Below are positions 6,046-12,807 of a stretch of 13,365 nucleotides of DNA, piece after piece (the first letter of the stretch is position 1; each line of letters starts with the position of its first letter). The position numbers and the translations under genes were made by a program. The stretch is from DP-36 sp036004365 (GTDB taxonomy: Bacteria; Desulfobacterota; Binatia; UBA9968), in NCBI GenBank assembly GCA_036004365.1, contig DASYRN010000031.1:1-13365 (forward strand), in the 5' to 3' direction. Below the pieces are notes generated by a model. That model saw only the letters and a list, made by a program, of their open reading frames with translations. It searched no databases and was not told the DNA's origin.

Positions 6046-6493
6046 ATGTTTAGCTGGAAGTTTTACGAGAGCATGAATCGGGGAAAGATCGCGGCACAGA
6101 TACGAAAGGAAGGATTTGACCCGATTAATATTCATGATCCACCGGGTCGGATCTACGCAGGCTGATGAAAAAGCCTCATAGGCTTCGTTGCGCTCGATCG
6201 TCTCGCTCCAACGTACTACACAAGTACGCCTCCGCTCGCCGATTTCTCGCGCGCCTTGCCTCTGAGATCTTTTTGACCAGCCTGTAAGAGGGTTTTTCAA
6301 CACTCTCTACGAGTCTCACAACCATCGCGAGACAAAGCTGCTGGCATTTTTGGAGGGCAGCATGGAGGTCACGGTCGAGGGGAAGAAGTTTCACTGCCAG
6401 CCCGGCGATAGGTTCATTATTGATGGAAACATCCAACACTCCGCGGTCGCCGGTCCGCAGGGCTGCGGCTTCTTCTGGTCAGAGAAGCTTTAG
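6046..6493 (+). pseudogene. Second cupin gene, interrupted by a 148-bp MITE
   Basis: The left part (6046-6157) reads MFSWKFYESMNRGKIAAQIRK... to PPGRIY and then hits TGA inside the inserted repeat. The right part (6306-6493) continues SHNHRETKLLAFLEGSMEV to FFWSEKL and a TAG. Removing the insert plus one copy of the 6-bp duplication joins the two in frame (ATC TAC GAG, RIYESH). The restored protein is about 88 residues from the Met at 6073 (97 from 6046) with a complete cupin core: His31, His33, Glu35, and PGDRFIIDGNIQH with His71. The Met at 6073 matches the usual beginning of such proteins better. The gene converges on the MpaB-like gene with overlapping stop codons (6491-6493 against 6490-6492). 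Confidence 0.85.
6158..6305. mobile_element. MITE-like palindromic insertion with 6-bp target duplication
   Basis: A 148-bp element with no gene, bounded by direct repeats TCTACG (6152-6157 and 6306-6311). Its ends are inverted: TGATGAAAAAGCCTC near the left pairs with the complement of GAGGGTTTTTCAACA at the right. A second, nested inverted pair also starts with CAGGCTG and AAAAAG (left 6158; right complement ending about 6285). The centre has GTACTACACAAGTAC, a perfect 5-bp-arm palindrome. Without a transposase it would have been moved in trans. Confidence 0.8.
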
Positions 6494-7332
6494 GAGCGCC
6501 GGGCAAGTTTTTTCTCTGCGGCTCGGGCGTGGCGGACGATGCGCAACGGCGCAGGGACGAGTGGCAGAAAGGTCCGAATCGACTTGGCTAGGGTCTGAAA
6601 GATCTTTTCTCTGCGCTTACTCCAGGTGAGTCCATAGGCGGCGCGGAGATGCTCCGGCAGCAAACCAACCGTCATCAAGGAGAATAAAGGGCCGCCCATC
6701 CTCAGAATCCAGGGACGCGGGTGAAGAATTTCTCGAGTGAGAGCGCGCGCAGTAGGACCCACGTCAATAGCGTTCCCATCGAGCATGCGCTGCATATAAT
6801 CATCGAACGCTTGGAGAGATGGCGGAACATTCGTTCGCGGAATCCCGAAGAGATAGGCGAGCTTCTTGGTATCCTCGTAATAGGCCGCTCGATCATCTAA
6901 GGATAAAGTCCTGACGAAAAGATCATACGCCACAATCGCCGAGTCAACGAGCGTCGCATGGACCCAGAGAAGGAGCCCAGCATCCAGGGCGTCGTACGGC
7001 ATCCCCTTGGGCAGCGGCTCGCCGTGTTTAATGGCTCCACGAACTTTCCGATGAATTTCGTTTACCCGCTCCAATGAGGCATAGGCGTCCGGAGCGTCGT
7101 CGAACACGATGGACCACATGGTGTTCATCGTGCGATGCAGTCGCCCGAGAGGATCATCCTTGAAGGAGCTATGATCGGCAACTCCGGCTGCAACCTTCGG
7201 ATGGGCGAGTTGCATGAGAAGCGCGCGGCCGCCGGCAAGGAGCAAAACCATCTCCCGATCCACGCGCCAAATCATCGTGTGGGGCGAGAACAGCCTCTGC
7301 TCGTCGTGATCGCTATTGCCGGTATCGCTCAC
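6490..7332 (-). CDS. Oxygenase MpaB family protein (DUF2236)
   Basis: 280 residues, close to the family's usual length. Typical features: an N-terminal SPHTMIWRVDREMVLLLAGG (residues 16-35), LLMQLAHPKVAAGVADHS with the conserved His in AHP and in DHS, the FKDDPLGRLHRTMNTMW segment, and VHATLVDS in the middle. In the related latex-clearing protein, residues of this type hold a haem b; MpaB-type members are described as oxygenases. Here the substrate is unknown. There is no signal peptide; the hydrophobic stretch near residues 210-228 could touch the membrane. The ATG at 7332 has only a modest ribosome binding site. The gene is alone on its strand, its 3' end overlaps the broken cupin gene, and a palindromic repeat sits in its upstream region. 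Confidence 0.85.
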   Translation of the reverse strand: MSDTGNSDHDEQRLFSPHTMIWRVDREMVLLLAGGRALLMQLAHPKVAAGVADHSSFKDDPLGRLHRTMNTMWSIVFDDAPDAYASLERVNEIHRKVRGAIKHGEPLPKGMPYDALDAGLLLWVHATLVDSAIVAYDLFVRTLSLDDRAAYYEDTKKLAYLFGIPRTNVPPSLQAFDDYMQRMLDGNAIDVGPTARALTREILHPRPWILRMGGPLFSLMTVGLLPEHLRAAYGLTWSKRREKIFQTLAKSIRTFLPLVPAPLRIVRHARAAEKKLARRS

Positions 7333-7338
7333 GCTAAC

Positions 7339-7496
7339 TAGTTCTCACTAAAAAAGTGTAACATGCTTCGACTGGGCTCAGCATGAACGGGATTTTTACA
7401 ACTATTTCTTTCGTTCCCGTTCGTCCCTTCGATGAACTCAGGGCAGGCTCTGAGCAGTGTCGAAGGGGCGAACGGGAGGTTTTTCAGTGAGAACTA
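7339..7496. repeat. MITE-like inverted-repeat element with internal long hairpin
   Basis: Ends TAGTTCTCACT (7339-7349) and AGTGAGAACTA (7486-7496) are perfect 11-bp inverted repeats, each followed inward by an A-run or T-run. CTAAC occurs at both outer edges (7334-7338, 7494-7498) and may be a target duplication that overlaps the repeat. Inside, CCCGTTCGTCCCTTCGA pairs with TCGAAGGGGCGAACGGG, and CTCAGGGC faces GCTCTGAG, making a long stem (about 7418-7476). A partial extra copy of the CTTCGAC..GCTCAG motif lies at 7366. No coding capacity. Confidence 0.7.
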
Positions 7497-7508
7497 ACGG
7501 TCTCGTTG

Positions 7509-7537
7509 TTGATGTTATGACCGCCATTGCATACTAT
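7509..7537 (+). promoter_or_regulatory. Candidate sigma70 promoter of the TauA-like gene
   Basis: TTGATG (7509-7514), a 17-bp spacer and TACTAT (7532-7537) give a plausible promoter with a start near 7544, about 45 nt before the ATG at 7588. It also argues against the upstream in-frame ATG at 7537, which would overlap the -10 box. Confidence 0.45.
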
Positions 7538-7587
7538 TGCACCAGGATATGAGAATCTCTTCAAGGACTCGGTGGGAGGGGAATGGG

Positions 7588-8604
7588 ATGTCCAAGAAAA
7601 TAAGAGTGACCATCATTCTTTTCTTGCTTTCGATTCTCGCAGGCGCAAGGTTTTCCGCCGCACAGACCACAAGGCCGCAGCAGCTCAGGATGGCCGTTTC
7701 CACGGCAACGCCGCACAACACACCCCTATGGGTTGCTAAAGATAAAAAGATCTTTGAGAAATACGGGCTTGATGTGCAATTGATCTTCGTGAGCGGAGGG
7801 GCACTAGTAGCTAACATGTTAGCTGCCGGGGAGATTGATATCGCGGCGAACGCGCCGGCCGCGCTCGTCAATTTAATCGCCGGCGGCGAGAAGATCGTGG
7901 CCTTCCTGGGAATCAGCAATACCTCGCCGTTTACGTTAGTCACCCAACCGAGCATCAAGAGAGCAGAAGATTTTAAAGGAAAGAGACTTGGAACGGCACG
8001 CTTTGGCGGATCGTCGCATGTCTCCGCTCTCATTGCGCTCGAGCATCTGGGACTTCATCCCAAGCGAGACAATGTTACGATTCTTCAAACCGGGCTCGAC
8101 CCCGAAAGGATGGCCGCTCTTGAGCAAAAAGGACTCGACGGGGCTATGCTGCAGCGGCTGGCGACCAAAATCATGCTCAGCAAGGGATACTTCCCGCTCC
8201 TGAACCTTAATCAAGCCAAGATCCCTTACCAGAATACCGTGCTCGCGGCAAAAAGAGACTTCGTCACCGGCCGGTCGAAAATCGGAGAGAGTTTTACGCG
8301 CGCGGTCGTCGAGGGGTATGCCTATACCTTCAAAAAGGAAAACAAGCAGGCCGTCAAAGAAGTCATTGCGAGGAACTTGAGGCTTCGTAGCGCCGATGAA
8401 GCTGAAGATTTCTATCTCGAGGCGCTCGAAGAGTTGGACCGTAAGCCCTATCCCACGGTAGAAGGGACGAAGACCGTGGTCAAATACGTAGCAGAGCAGA
8501 ATCCCAAGGTTGCCTCCGTGAAAGCCGAGGATATGATTGACGCGAGGTGGCTGAAGGCCTTGGACAATGAGGGATTCTTTGAGAGAGTTTACGGAGGTAA
8601 ATGA
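7588..8604 (+). CDS. ABC transporter substrate-binding protein, TauA/SsuA/NMT1 type
   Basis: 338 residues from the ATG at 7588, chosen for the GGAGGGGAA just upstream and because the protein then starts with a clean signal peptide: MSKKIR, a hydrophobic core, and a likely cut after Ala25 in FSAAQ. The mature part has the NMT1/SsuA-like fold: TPLWVAKDKKIFEKYGLDVQ, GEIDIAANAPAALVNLIAGG, RAEDFKGKRLGTARFGG, LEHLGLHP, and a C-terminal helical tail. These proteins bind sulfonates, nitrate, thiamine precursors or aromatic acids in the periplasm; the ligand here is unknown. The gene stands alone on the plus strand; a permease of the matching SsuC/TauC family lies at 9309-10166 on the other strand, and no ATPase is in the window. 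Shared use of these parts is likely but inferred. Confidence 0.9.
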   Translation: MSKKIRVTIILFLLSILAGARFSAAQTTRPQQLRMAVSTATPHNTPLWVAKDKKIFEKYGLDVQLIFVSGGALVANMLAAGEIDIAANAPAALVNLIAGGEKIVAFLGISNTSPFTLVTQPSIKRAEDFKGKRLGTARFGGSSHVSALIALEHLGLHPKRDNVTILQTGLDPERMAALEQKGLDGAMLQRLATKIMLSKGYFPLLNLNQAKIPYQNTVLAAKRDFVTGRSKIGESFTRAVVEGYAYTFKKENKQAVKEVIARNLRLRSADEAEDFYLEALEELDRKPYPTVEGTKTVVKYVAEQNPKVASVKAEDMIDARWLKALDNEGFFERVYGGK

Positions 8605-8611
8605 TCGACAA

Positions 8612-8785
8612 CTAGTGTGGTGTCTCCGAAATTCGCAACAAAAGTTTGCCGTCATTCCGGCCAAGCTGGCGGTAGCTAGCGCGAGCCGGAATCCAGGAAA
8701 CAGAAGGACATCTGGATTACCGCTTTCGCGGTAATGACGAACGGAGAGCCGACTTGTTCCGTGAACTTCTGAGACAGGACACTAG
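8612..8785. repeat. MITE-like element carrying a nested palindromic repeat
   Basis: Outer inverted repeats begin CTAGTGTGGTGTCTC (8612) and, on the other strand from 8785, CTAGTGTCCTGTCTC; they continue as CGAAATTC against AGAAGTTC, about 23 bp with few mismatches. CTAG at each edge could be a 4-bp target duplication. Nested inside (about 8650-8743) is a second palindrome: CGTCATTCCGGC faces GCGGTAATGACG, and CCGGAATCCAG faces CTGGATTACCG, a widespread repeat type in environmental genomes. No coding capacity. Confidence 0.7.
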
Positions 8786-8788
8786 CGG

Positions 8789-8817
8789 TTGACACTCTTT
8801 GGGGGCTCCCATAGAAT
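8789..8817 (+). promoter_or_regulatory. Near-consensus sigma70 promoter of the VOC gene
   Basis: TTGACA (8789-8794, 6 of 6), a 17-bp spacer, and TAGAAT (8812-8817, 5 of 6). Transcription would start near 8824, 26 nt before the ATG at 8850. It abuts the edge of the MITE-like repeat, so the element stopped just short of, or may have contributed flanking bases to, the promoter. An in-frame ATG at 8799 lies inside it and is therefore not the start. Confidence 0.7.
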
Positions 8818-8849
8818 CCCCCATGCTAAGACTCGAAGGAGGTACGCTG

Positions 8850-9299
8850 ATGCCCAAAATCCGACACATTGCCTATCGAGCCACCGATGTGGAAGCGATG
8901 GCGAACTTTTTCGCGAATTCGCTAGAGATGAAAATTACTCAGCGGCGCAAGAACGGAGCAATCGATCTCTCCGACGGATCGATCAACATCACGGTATTGC
9001 CTATTAGAACCACCTCGCCGGACGGAGAGCCGGCCCGGACGGGAATCGACCATATCGGATTTACGGTTGAGAACGAGGCGGAGAGCAGCCGCCTCCTTGA
9101 ATCGAACGGGGCCAAGAAGATCGGTACTTTAGAGCTCGGCAGCTCGGCCCACTACGAAGTGAAATTCAAAGGACCCGAAGGAATCGTAGTCGACTTGGGT
9201 CATTGGGTGGGAACAGCGCCAATCGGAGATGAAACAGACTCAGGCAGCCCGAGGATGAGCCAAGACGTCGATCAAGAGCCGTTACAAACGGCAAAATAG
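8850..9299 (+). CDS. VOC-family (glyoxalase/bleomycin resistance-type) protein
   Basis: 149 residues from the ATG at 8850, preceded by AAGGAGGTACGCTG, an excellent ribosome binding site, and by a strong promoter. One VOC module of paired beta-alpha-beta-beta-beta units: KIRHIAYRATDVEAMANFF at the start with His6, IDHIGFTVEN with His68, and EGIVVDLGHW with Asp115 in place of the commoner Glu, which together could form the metal site. The last 30 residues are polar and look disordered. VOC proteins include lyases, isomerases, epimerases and dioxygenases; the methylmalonyl-CoA epimerase-like and lactoylglutathione lyase-like groups are both possible. It lies tail to tail with the ABC permease, 9 bp apart, on the opposite strand. 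Confidence 0.87.
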   Translation: MPKIRHIAYRATDVEAMANFFANSLEMKITQRRKNGAIDLSDGSINITVLPIRTTSPDGEPARTGIDHIGFTVENEAESSRLLESNGAKKIGTLELGSSAHYEVKFKGPEGIVVDLGHWVGTAPIGDETDSGSPRMSQDVDQEPLQTAK

Positions 9300-9308
9300 A
9301 CAATCCAA

Positions 9309-10166
9309 TTACTGGGCTGCGCCCACCTTCGGACGCCATCTGTCGAAGCGTCTTTCGACGGCGGAAAGCGCTTCCATGCTCGCCATTCCAGTCAGCGCAA
9401 AGATCAAAATCCCCACAAAAACCTTGTCCGTCTGGAAGGTCGCGCCGGCGACCGTGATCATGAAGCCGATCCCGGCGGTGGCGGCATAGAGCTCTCCCAC
9501 CAGCACACCAACCAGAGCCCTGCCGACTCCGAGTCTCATGCCCGTGAGGAAGAAAGGCACGGTCGAGGGCAGGACAATGGTTTTGAAGACCTGCCACTCA
9601 GAGGCGCCAAAACTCCGCGCGGCGTTCAGCAGGTTCACCGGCGTTGTCTTTACTCCGTCCCGCGTGTTCACGAGTATCGGGATCACCGCCCCAAGGAAAA
9701 TAATACCGACTTTGGAGAGGACGCCGATTCCCAACCAGATGATGACAAGGGGCAACAGGGCGACACGCGGCGTGGCGTTCATCGCATTGATGAAAGGGTC
9801 GAAAATGTAGGCCATCTTTTTATACCATCCCACCGCGATCCCAAAGGGTATAGCGACAGCTACTGAGAGAAGATAGCCCCAAAAGAACTCGATGCCGCTG
9901 ATATACAGGTCATTGTAGATCTCTCCTGAGGCGAAGAGCTGGTAAGCAGCCTTCGCGATAAGCGACGGAGCGCTCATGAACATGGGATTAATCAGTTGAA
10001 AGGTATTCCCCACGAGCTCCCATGCGATCAGGAAGAGGGTCGCGGAAAAGGTACCCAGGATAAGTTTTTCCTGGTTTAAGAAAAACTTATAGATCCATGA
10101 TGCCTCGGCGACTTTAACATCCAGCAGCAATTCTCCCTCTCGACCCACTTGGCTCTCGTCTGCCAT
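9309..10166 (-). CDS. ABC transporter permease, SsuC/TauC type
   Basis: 285 residues, ATG preceded by GGAGG. Hydrophobic segments: about 35-53, 92-114, 138-165 (two spans), 203-226 and 233-265, giving the usual six membrane spans. The cytoplasmic EAA loop that contacts the ATPase is clear: NAARSFGASEWQVFKTIVLP (181-200), then a family-type FLTGMRLGVG. The N-terminal 30 residues are polar and cytoplasmic. The family imports sulfonates, nitrate, taurine or related small acids with a TauA-like binding protein and a TauB-like ATPase. It is read 29 bp behind the MarR gene, so the two are probably co-transcribed, and the MarR protein may control import. The ATPase gene is missing from the window; a shared ATPase elsewhere is the simplest idea. 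Confidence 0.9.
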   Translation of the reverse strand: MADESQVGREGELLLDVKVAEASWIYKFFLNQEKLILGTFSATLFLIAWELVGNTFQLINPMFMSAPSLIAKAAYQLFASGEIYNDLYISGIEFFWGYLLSVAVAIPFGIAVGWYKKMAYIFDPFINAMNATPRVALLPLVIIWLGIGVLSKVGIIFLGAVIPILVNTRDGVKTTPVNLLNAARSFGASEWQVFKTIVLPSTVPFFLTGMRLGVGRALVGVLVGELYAATAGIGFMITVAGATFQTDKVFVGILIFALTGMASMEALSAVERRFDRWRPKVGAAQ

Positions 10167-10195
10167 GACAAAACCTCCGTTTCTTTCGTTGCGAT

Positions 10196-10657
10196 TTATT
10201 TCTCGTTCGCCGCCTTGAGCCTTCGCATGGCGAAGCCAAGGCGGGAAATGACCCTATTCAGCACGCGCACCAGTTCAGGTCCGACGCTCTCCAGCTCGTC
10301 CATGTGGTGGAGCACGAGGTCATGCAGGACGGCGTTTCCTCTCGGCGTGATTTGAATAAGAACTTGCCGGCGGTCGACTCTATCTCGCAACCGCCTGACC
10401 AGCCGCCGCTCCTCGAGCCGGTCAATCAGCTCCACCATGCTGTGATGCTCGAGCTGCATGCGCTCGGCCAAAACGCTGATCGTCCTTTTTTTGTCCGACG
10501 GCAAACCTCTTAACGCAAGGAGCGTTTGGTATTGTTGCGGCTCCAGCCCGCCCGCCCGCGCGGCTTGCTCGCTGAAGCGCAGGAAGCATCGGATCCGATA
10601 GCGGAATTCAGCCAGGGCTTGATAGTCAGGTGCCGTTCGTTTCACGGTCGGGCTCAT
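10196..10657 (-). CDS. MarR-family transcriptional regulator
   Basis: 153 residues. Winged helix-turn-helix at about 40-105: PQQYQTLLALRGLP, then TISVLAERMQLEHHSMVELIDRLEERRLV with the recognition helix near 70-84, and the wing RLRDRVDRRQVLIQITPRG (89-107), where the conserved Asp-Arg pair is present. Flanking helices form the dimer interface. MarR proteins repress by binding a palindrome and let go on binding a small, often aromatic, ligand. Two inverted repeats sit just upstream (10666-10678 and 10680-10696), consistent with self-control. The ABC permease follows on the same strand. The ribosome binding site is weak. Confidence 0.9.
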   Translation of the reverse strand: MSPTVKRTAPDYQALAEFRYRIRCFLRFSEQAARAGGLEPQQYQTLLALRGLPSDKKRTISVLAERMQLEHHSMVELIDRLEERRLVRRLRDRVDRRQVLIQITPRGNAVLHDLVLHHMDELESVGPELVRVLNRVISRLGFAMRRLKAANEK

Positions 10658-10665
10658 GGATTTAG

Positions 10666-10696
10666 ATCGCAGAGCGATAATATCGTTAAGCGATAT
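10666..10696 (-). promoter_or_regulatory. Candidate MarR operators upstream of the marR-like gene
   Basis: Two inverted repeats in a row: ATCGC-AGA-GCGAT (10666-10678) and ATATCG-TTAAG-CGATAT (10680-10696), both perfect in their arms and sharing the half-site ATCG. They begin 9 bp upstream of the start codon. A weak promoter, TTGACA (10731-10726) with TACGCT (10707-10702) on the minus strand, lies just upstream, so a bound dimer would block initiation or clearance. This is inference from position and symmetry. Confidence 0.6.
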
Positions 10697-10861
10697 AAGT
10701 GAGCGTATGCCAGCGGCTGGCTTCTTGTCAAGAGACTTGGAGCAAAAAGGGAACGGTCGGTCCTGAGGTTGTCGCGGTGTCCTTAGGGTGTAGTCCTCGT
10801 CAGCTTAGCGCGCGCAGACTAAACGGGCATGGAACGCGGCTGCCTCCGCTAACCAGCTTCC

Positions 10862-12103
10862 TTATTGAGACCGGGGTGCAACTAGGATTTCTTCTCGCGG
10901 CCAATGGTCGATTAGCTCAGCGCCGTTCTCTGTGACCACTACGGCGTCTTCTATGCGCACACCGTAGCCGGTCTCACCCTCTCGTCCCTCGATCGCGATC
11001 GTCATGGCCTTCTCGAACACCTGCGGGTGCTCAAGCGACCACTGCCGGTTGATGATCGGGTAGCCATAGTGGTGCATGCCGATGCCGTGGCCGATCTCCA
11101 TGGTTAAGACTTCGGCCTCATCGTGATAGCCCCACTTGCTGGCGGGAGGGAAGTGCTTGGCCGCGTCCGCCGTAGTTGCACCTGGTTTGATCGCGTCGAT
11201 GATCGCATCCATCCGCTCGATGAGCGCCTTGTACCAGTCCTGGACTTTAGGTTCTGGGGTTTTGCCGATGGAGAATGTCCGATAGTAGCAGGTCATGTAG
11301 CCCATGTAGCTTACGCCGCAGAACGCCGCATACATGAGATCGCCGTAGCTCACCAGACGCCCCGTGTGATCGATGCCTCGATCGAAGCTCGTCGGGCCGG
11401 TGCGGATGTGGCCCCGGGGCACCGTTTCAGCGCCGGCCTCGTAAGCAGCCAGCATGGCCTCCTGTGAGACTTTGAGTTCATTGACGCCCGGCTTGAGCAT
11501 CTCCCAGACCCTGTTCCATGCAGCGTCGGTTATGGCGTAGGCCATCTTGAGACAACTGATCTCATCGATGGTCTTCGTCTTTGTGGTCTCAAGCATCAGG
11601 GGCCATCCTTTGACGACGTTAATGCCCTTAGTCACGAGCGCCTGCGTTGCTGTTCCGTCGAACCCGACCACAGCGAGTTTTTCTCCCGCGAGCTTGCGCT
11701 CCGCAAGTTCCCGATAAATGCCTTCGGCAAACAGCGCAGTCTCTTTCTCCGTGGCCTCGGGCCCACAACCCTCATTCACCCAGTTGCGCGCGAGCCGCCA
11801 ATGTTTAATCCAAGGGGCCTCCGGCGCATAGTTGTGAAACCAGCCGGCGTGCTGGAAAAGCACTGGGTCGTGCTCGGCGAAAAAGAGCACGTACCAGAGC
11901 TGAGGCAAAAATTCCGCTCCTCGGATGCCAGTGAGATATCGAGTATTCTCCGGCCGCGCTGCAAGGATTGCAGCCACGCCTTGCTTCTTAAGAACCTGGC
12001 GGGCTTTTTCAGCCCGCTGTTCTCTCATGCGCTCGACATTGATGCGCTCCTGCCAATCCGCAATAGCAGAACCAAAGGTGAGCTTTGGCGCCATCCTAAC
12101 CAT
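10862..12103 (-). CDS. M24-fold (aminopeptidase P/creatinase-like) hydrolase lacking metal Asp residues
   Basis: 413 residues; ATG at 12103 follows AAGGAGGCC. The N-terminal creatinase-type domain (about 30-170, e.g. ARPENTRYLTGIRG) precedes a pita-bread catalytic domain. In true metallopeptidases of this clan, five ligands are Asp, Asp, His, Glu, Glu. Here the His (GHGIGMHHYGYP, His339), Glu372 in IEGRE and Glu385 in GVRIED are present, but the first Asp is Ala260 in GDLMYAAF and the second is Cys272 in GYMTCYYRTF. So a normal dimetal site is unlikely. Creatinase itself uses the fold without metal, so a non-peptidase hydrolase or lyase role is possible. TCYYRTF looks like a fixed motif of a subgroup, not random decay. 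The gene is a single transcription unit, 204 bp upstream of marR. Confidence 0.87.
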   Translation of the reverse strand: MVRMAPKLTFGSAIADWQERINVERMREQRAEKARQVLKKQGVAAILAARPENTRYLTGIRGAEFLPQLWYVLFFAEHDPVLFQHAGWFHNYAPEAPWIKHWRLARNWVNEGCGPEATEKETALFAEGIYRELAERKLAGEKLAVVGFDGTATQALVTKGINVVKGWPLMLETTKTKTIDEISCLKMAYAITDAAWNRVWEMLKPGVNELKVSQEAMLAAYEAGAETVPRGHIRTGPTSFDRGIDHTGRLVSYGDLMYAAFCGVSYMGYMTCYYRTFSIGKTPEPKVQDWYKALIERMDAIIDAIKPGATTADAAKHFPPASKWGYHDEAEVLTMEIGHGIGMHHYGYPIINRQWSLEHPQVFEKAMTIAIEGREGETGYGVRIEDAVVVTENGAELIDHWPREEILVAPRSQ

Positions 12104-12312
12104 CGTGGGCCTCCTTGGGCAATTTTTCTGACGTCTCCCGATCTAGTCCAGGTAGTAGCCCGCGGTCAAGGAGACTCTTAGCTGCCTACTTGAAGTCATA
12201 CTTCTGACCATGGATAAGGCAGAAGTTCCTTGCTAAGCGGTGGGATAGATTATAGAATTTTGCGAGCTTTTGGAATTCGTTTCGGTAATAGGCTGACCAC
12301 ATATTTAGTAGA

Positions 12313-12729
12313 ATGAATGTAATTGAGGAGATAAAAGCCAAGCTACAGAAATATCCTCACGCCCAATATGAGGCTGATGGTAATTCTATCCGCGTGCTCC
12401 CGACCTCAGACGATGGCTTCACCGTTAGTCTTATCACCAATCGAAACACATACACAGTTTCATTTGATGGATGGCATGAGGATTTCCACGATAAAGAAGA
12501 AGCGTTGAATTGCTTTGTATTTGGCCTGTCCACAGGCTGCCGCTTGAAAGAGTTCCGGCGTGGCAGGTTCACTTACAAGTGGATTGTTGAGGCGAAGGAG
12601 AGCGGGAGATGGGTTGAGTATAGCGAAACGGGCTTGCTTGTCTTCCCTTTCTGGATGAAGGAAACAGTCCGTTACTTGCAGAACGATCTGATAAGCGGGG
12701 AGCGTGAAGAAGCTAAACCCGACATTTAA
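12313..12729 (+). CDS. Uncharacterised small protein next to an attC site (138 aa)
   Basis: I do not recognise a family. The protein is soluble and mixed: a helical start (MNVIEEIKAKLQKYP), a beta-rich middle (NSIRVLPTSDDGFTVSLIT, NTYTVSFDGWHEDFH), a helix with DKEEALNCFVFGLSTGCRLKE, and another beta part (YKWIVEAKESGRWVEYSE, TGLLVFPFWMKET). The start has a GGAG-like sequence only after the ATG, and the upstream region is AT-rich, so the ribosome binding site is weak. Its stop TAA is part of the R'' core of the attC at 12724-12807, as often seen for cassette genes. I could not find the matching leading core (GTTAAAT) upstream, so it may be the end of an array whose head is lost. Codon use is more AT-rich than the genes to its left, fitting acquired DNA. 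Confidence 0.72.
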   Translation: MNVIEEIKAKLQKYPHAQYEADGNSIRVLPTSDDGFTVSLITNRNTYTVSFDGWHEDFHDKEEALNCFVFGLSTGCRLKEFRRGRFTYKWIVEAKESGRWVEYSETGLLVFPFWMKETVRYLQNDLISGEREEAKPDI

Positions 12730-12807
12730 CAACCTCCATGTATCCAACCGCTTTAGCGTGCCTCCGATGCATTTGAATTGGGTGGCGGATGATGCGGGGC
12801 GTTAGGT
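12724..12807 (+). repeat. Integron attC site after the 138-aa gene
   Basis: Outer cores ATTTAAC (12724-12730, fits RYYYAAC) and GTTAGGT (12801-12807, fits GTTRRRY), 84 bp end to end. Inner stretches CCTC...TATC (from about 12733) and GATGATGCGGGG (about 12788-12799) pair in two blocks, with a variable middle. The GTTAGGT core starts the next cassette. Confidence 0.72.

Noticed and set aside
7936..8664. A 242-codon minus-strand frame
   Set aside because: Antisense to the TauA-like gene, low-complexity shadow with no recognisable domain.
12104..12312. A leading cassette core for the 138-aa gene
   Set aside because: No GTTAAAT or close match was found upstream; the 209-bp spacer holds no other structure I can support.
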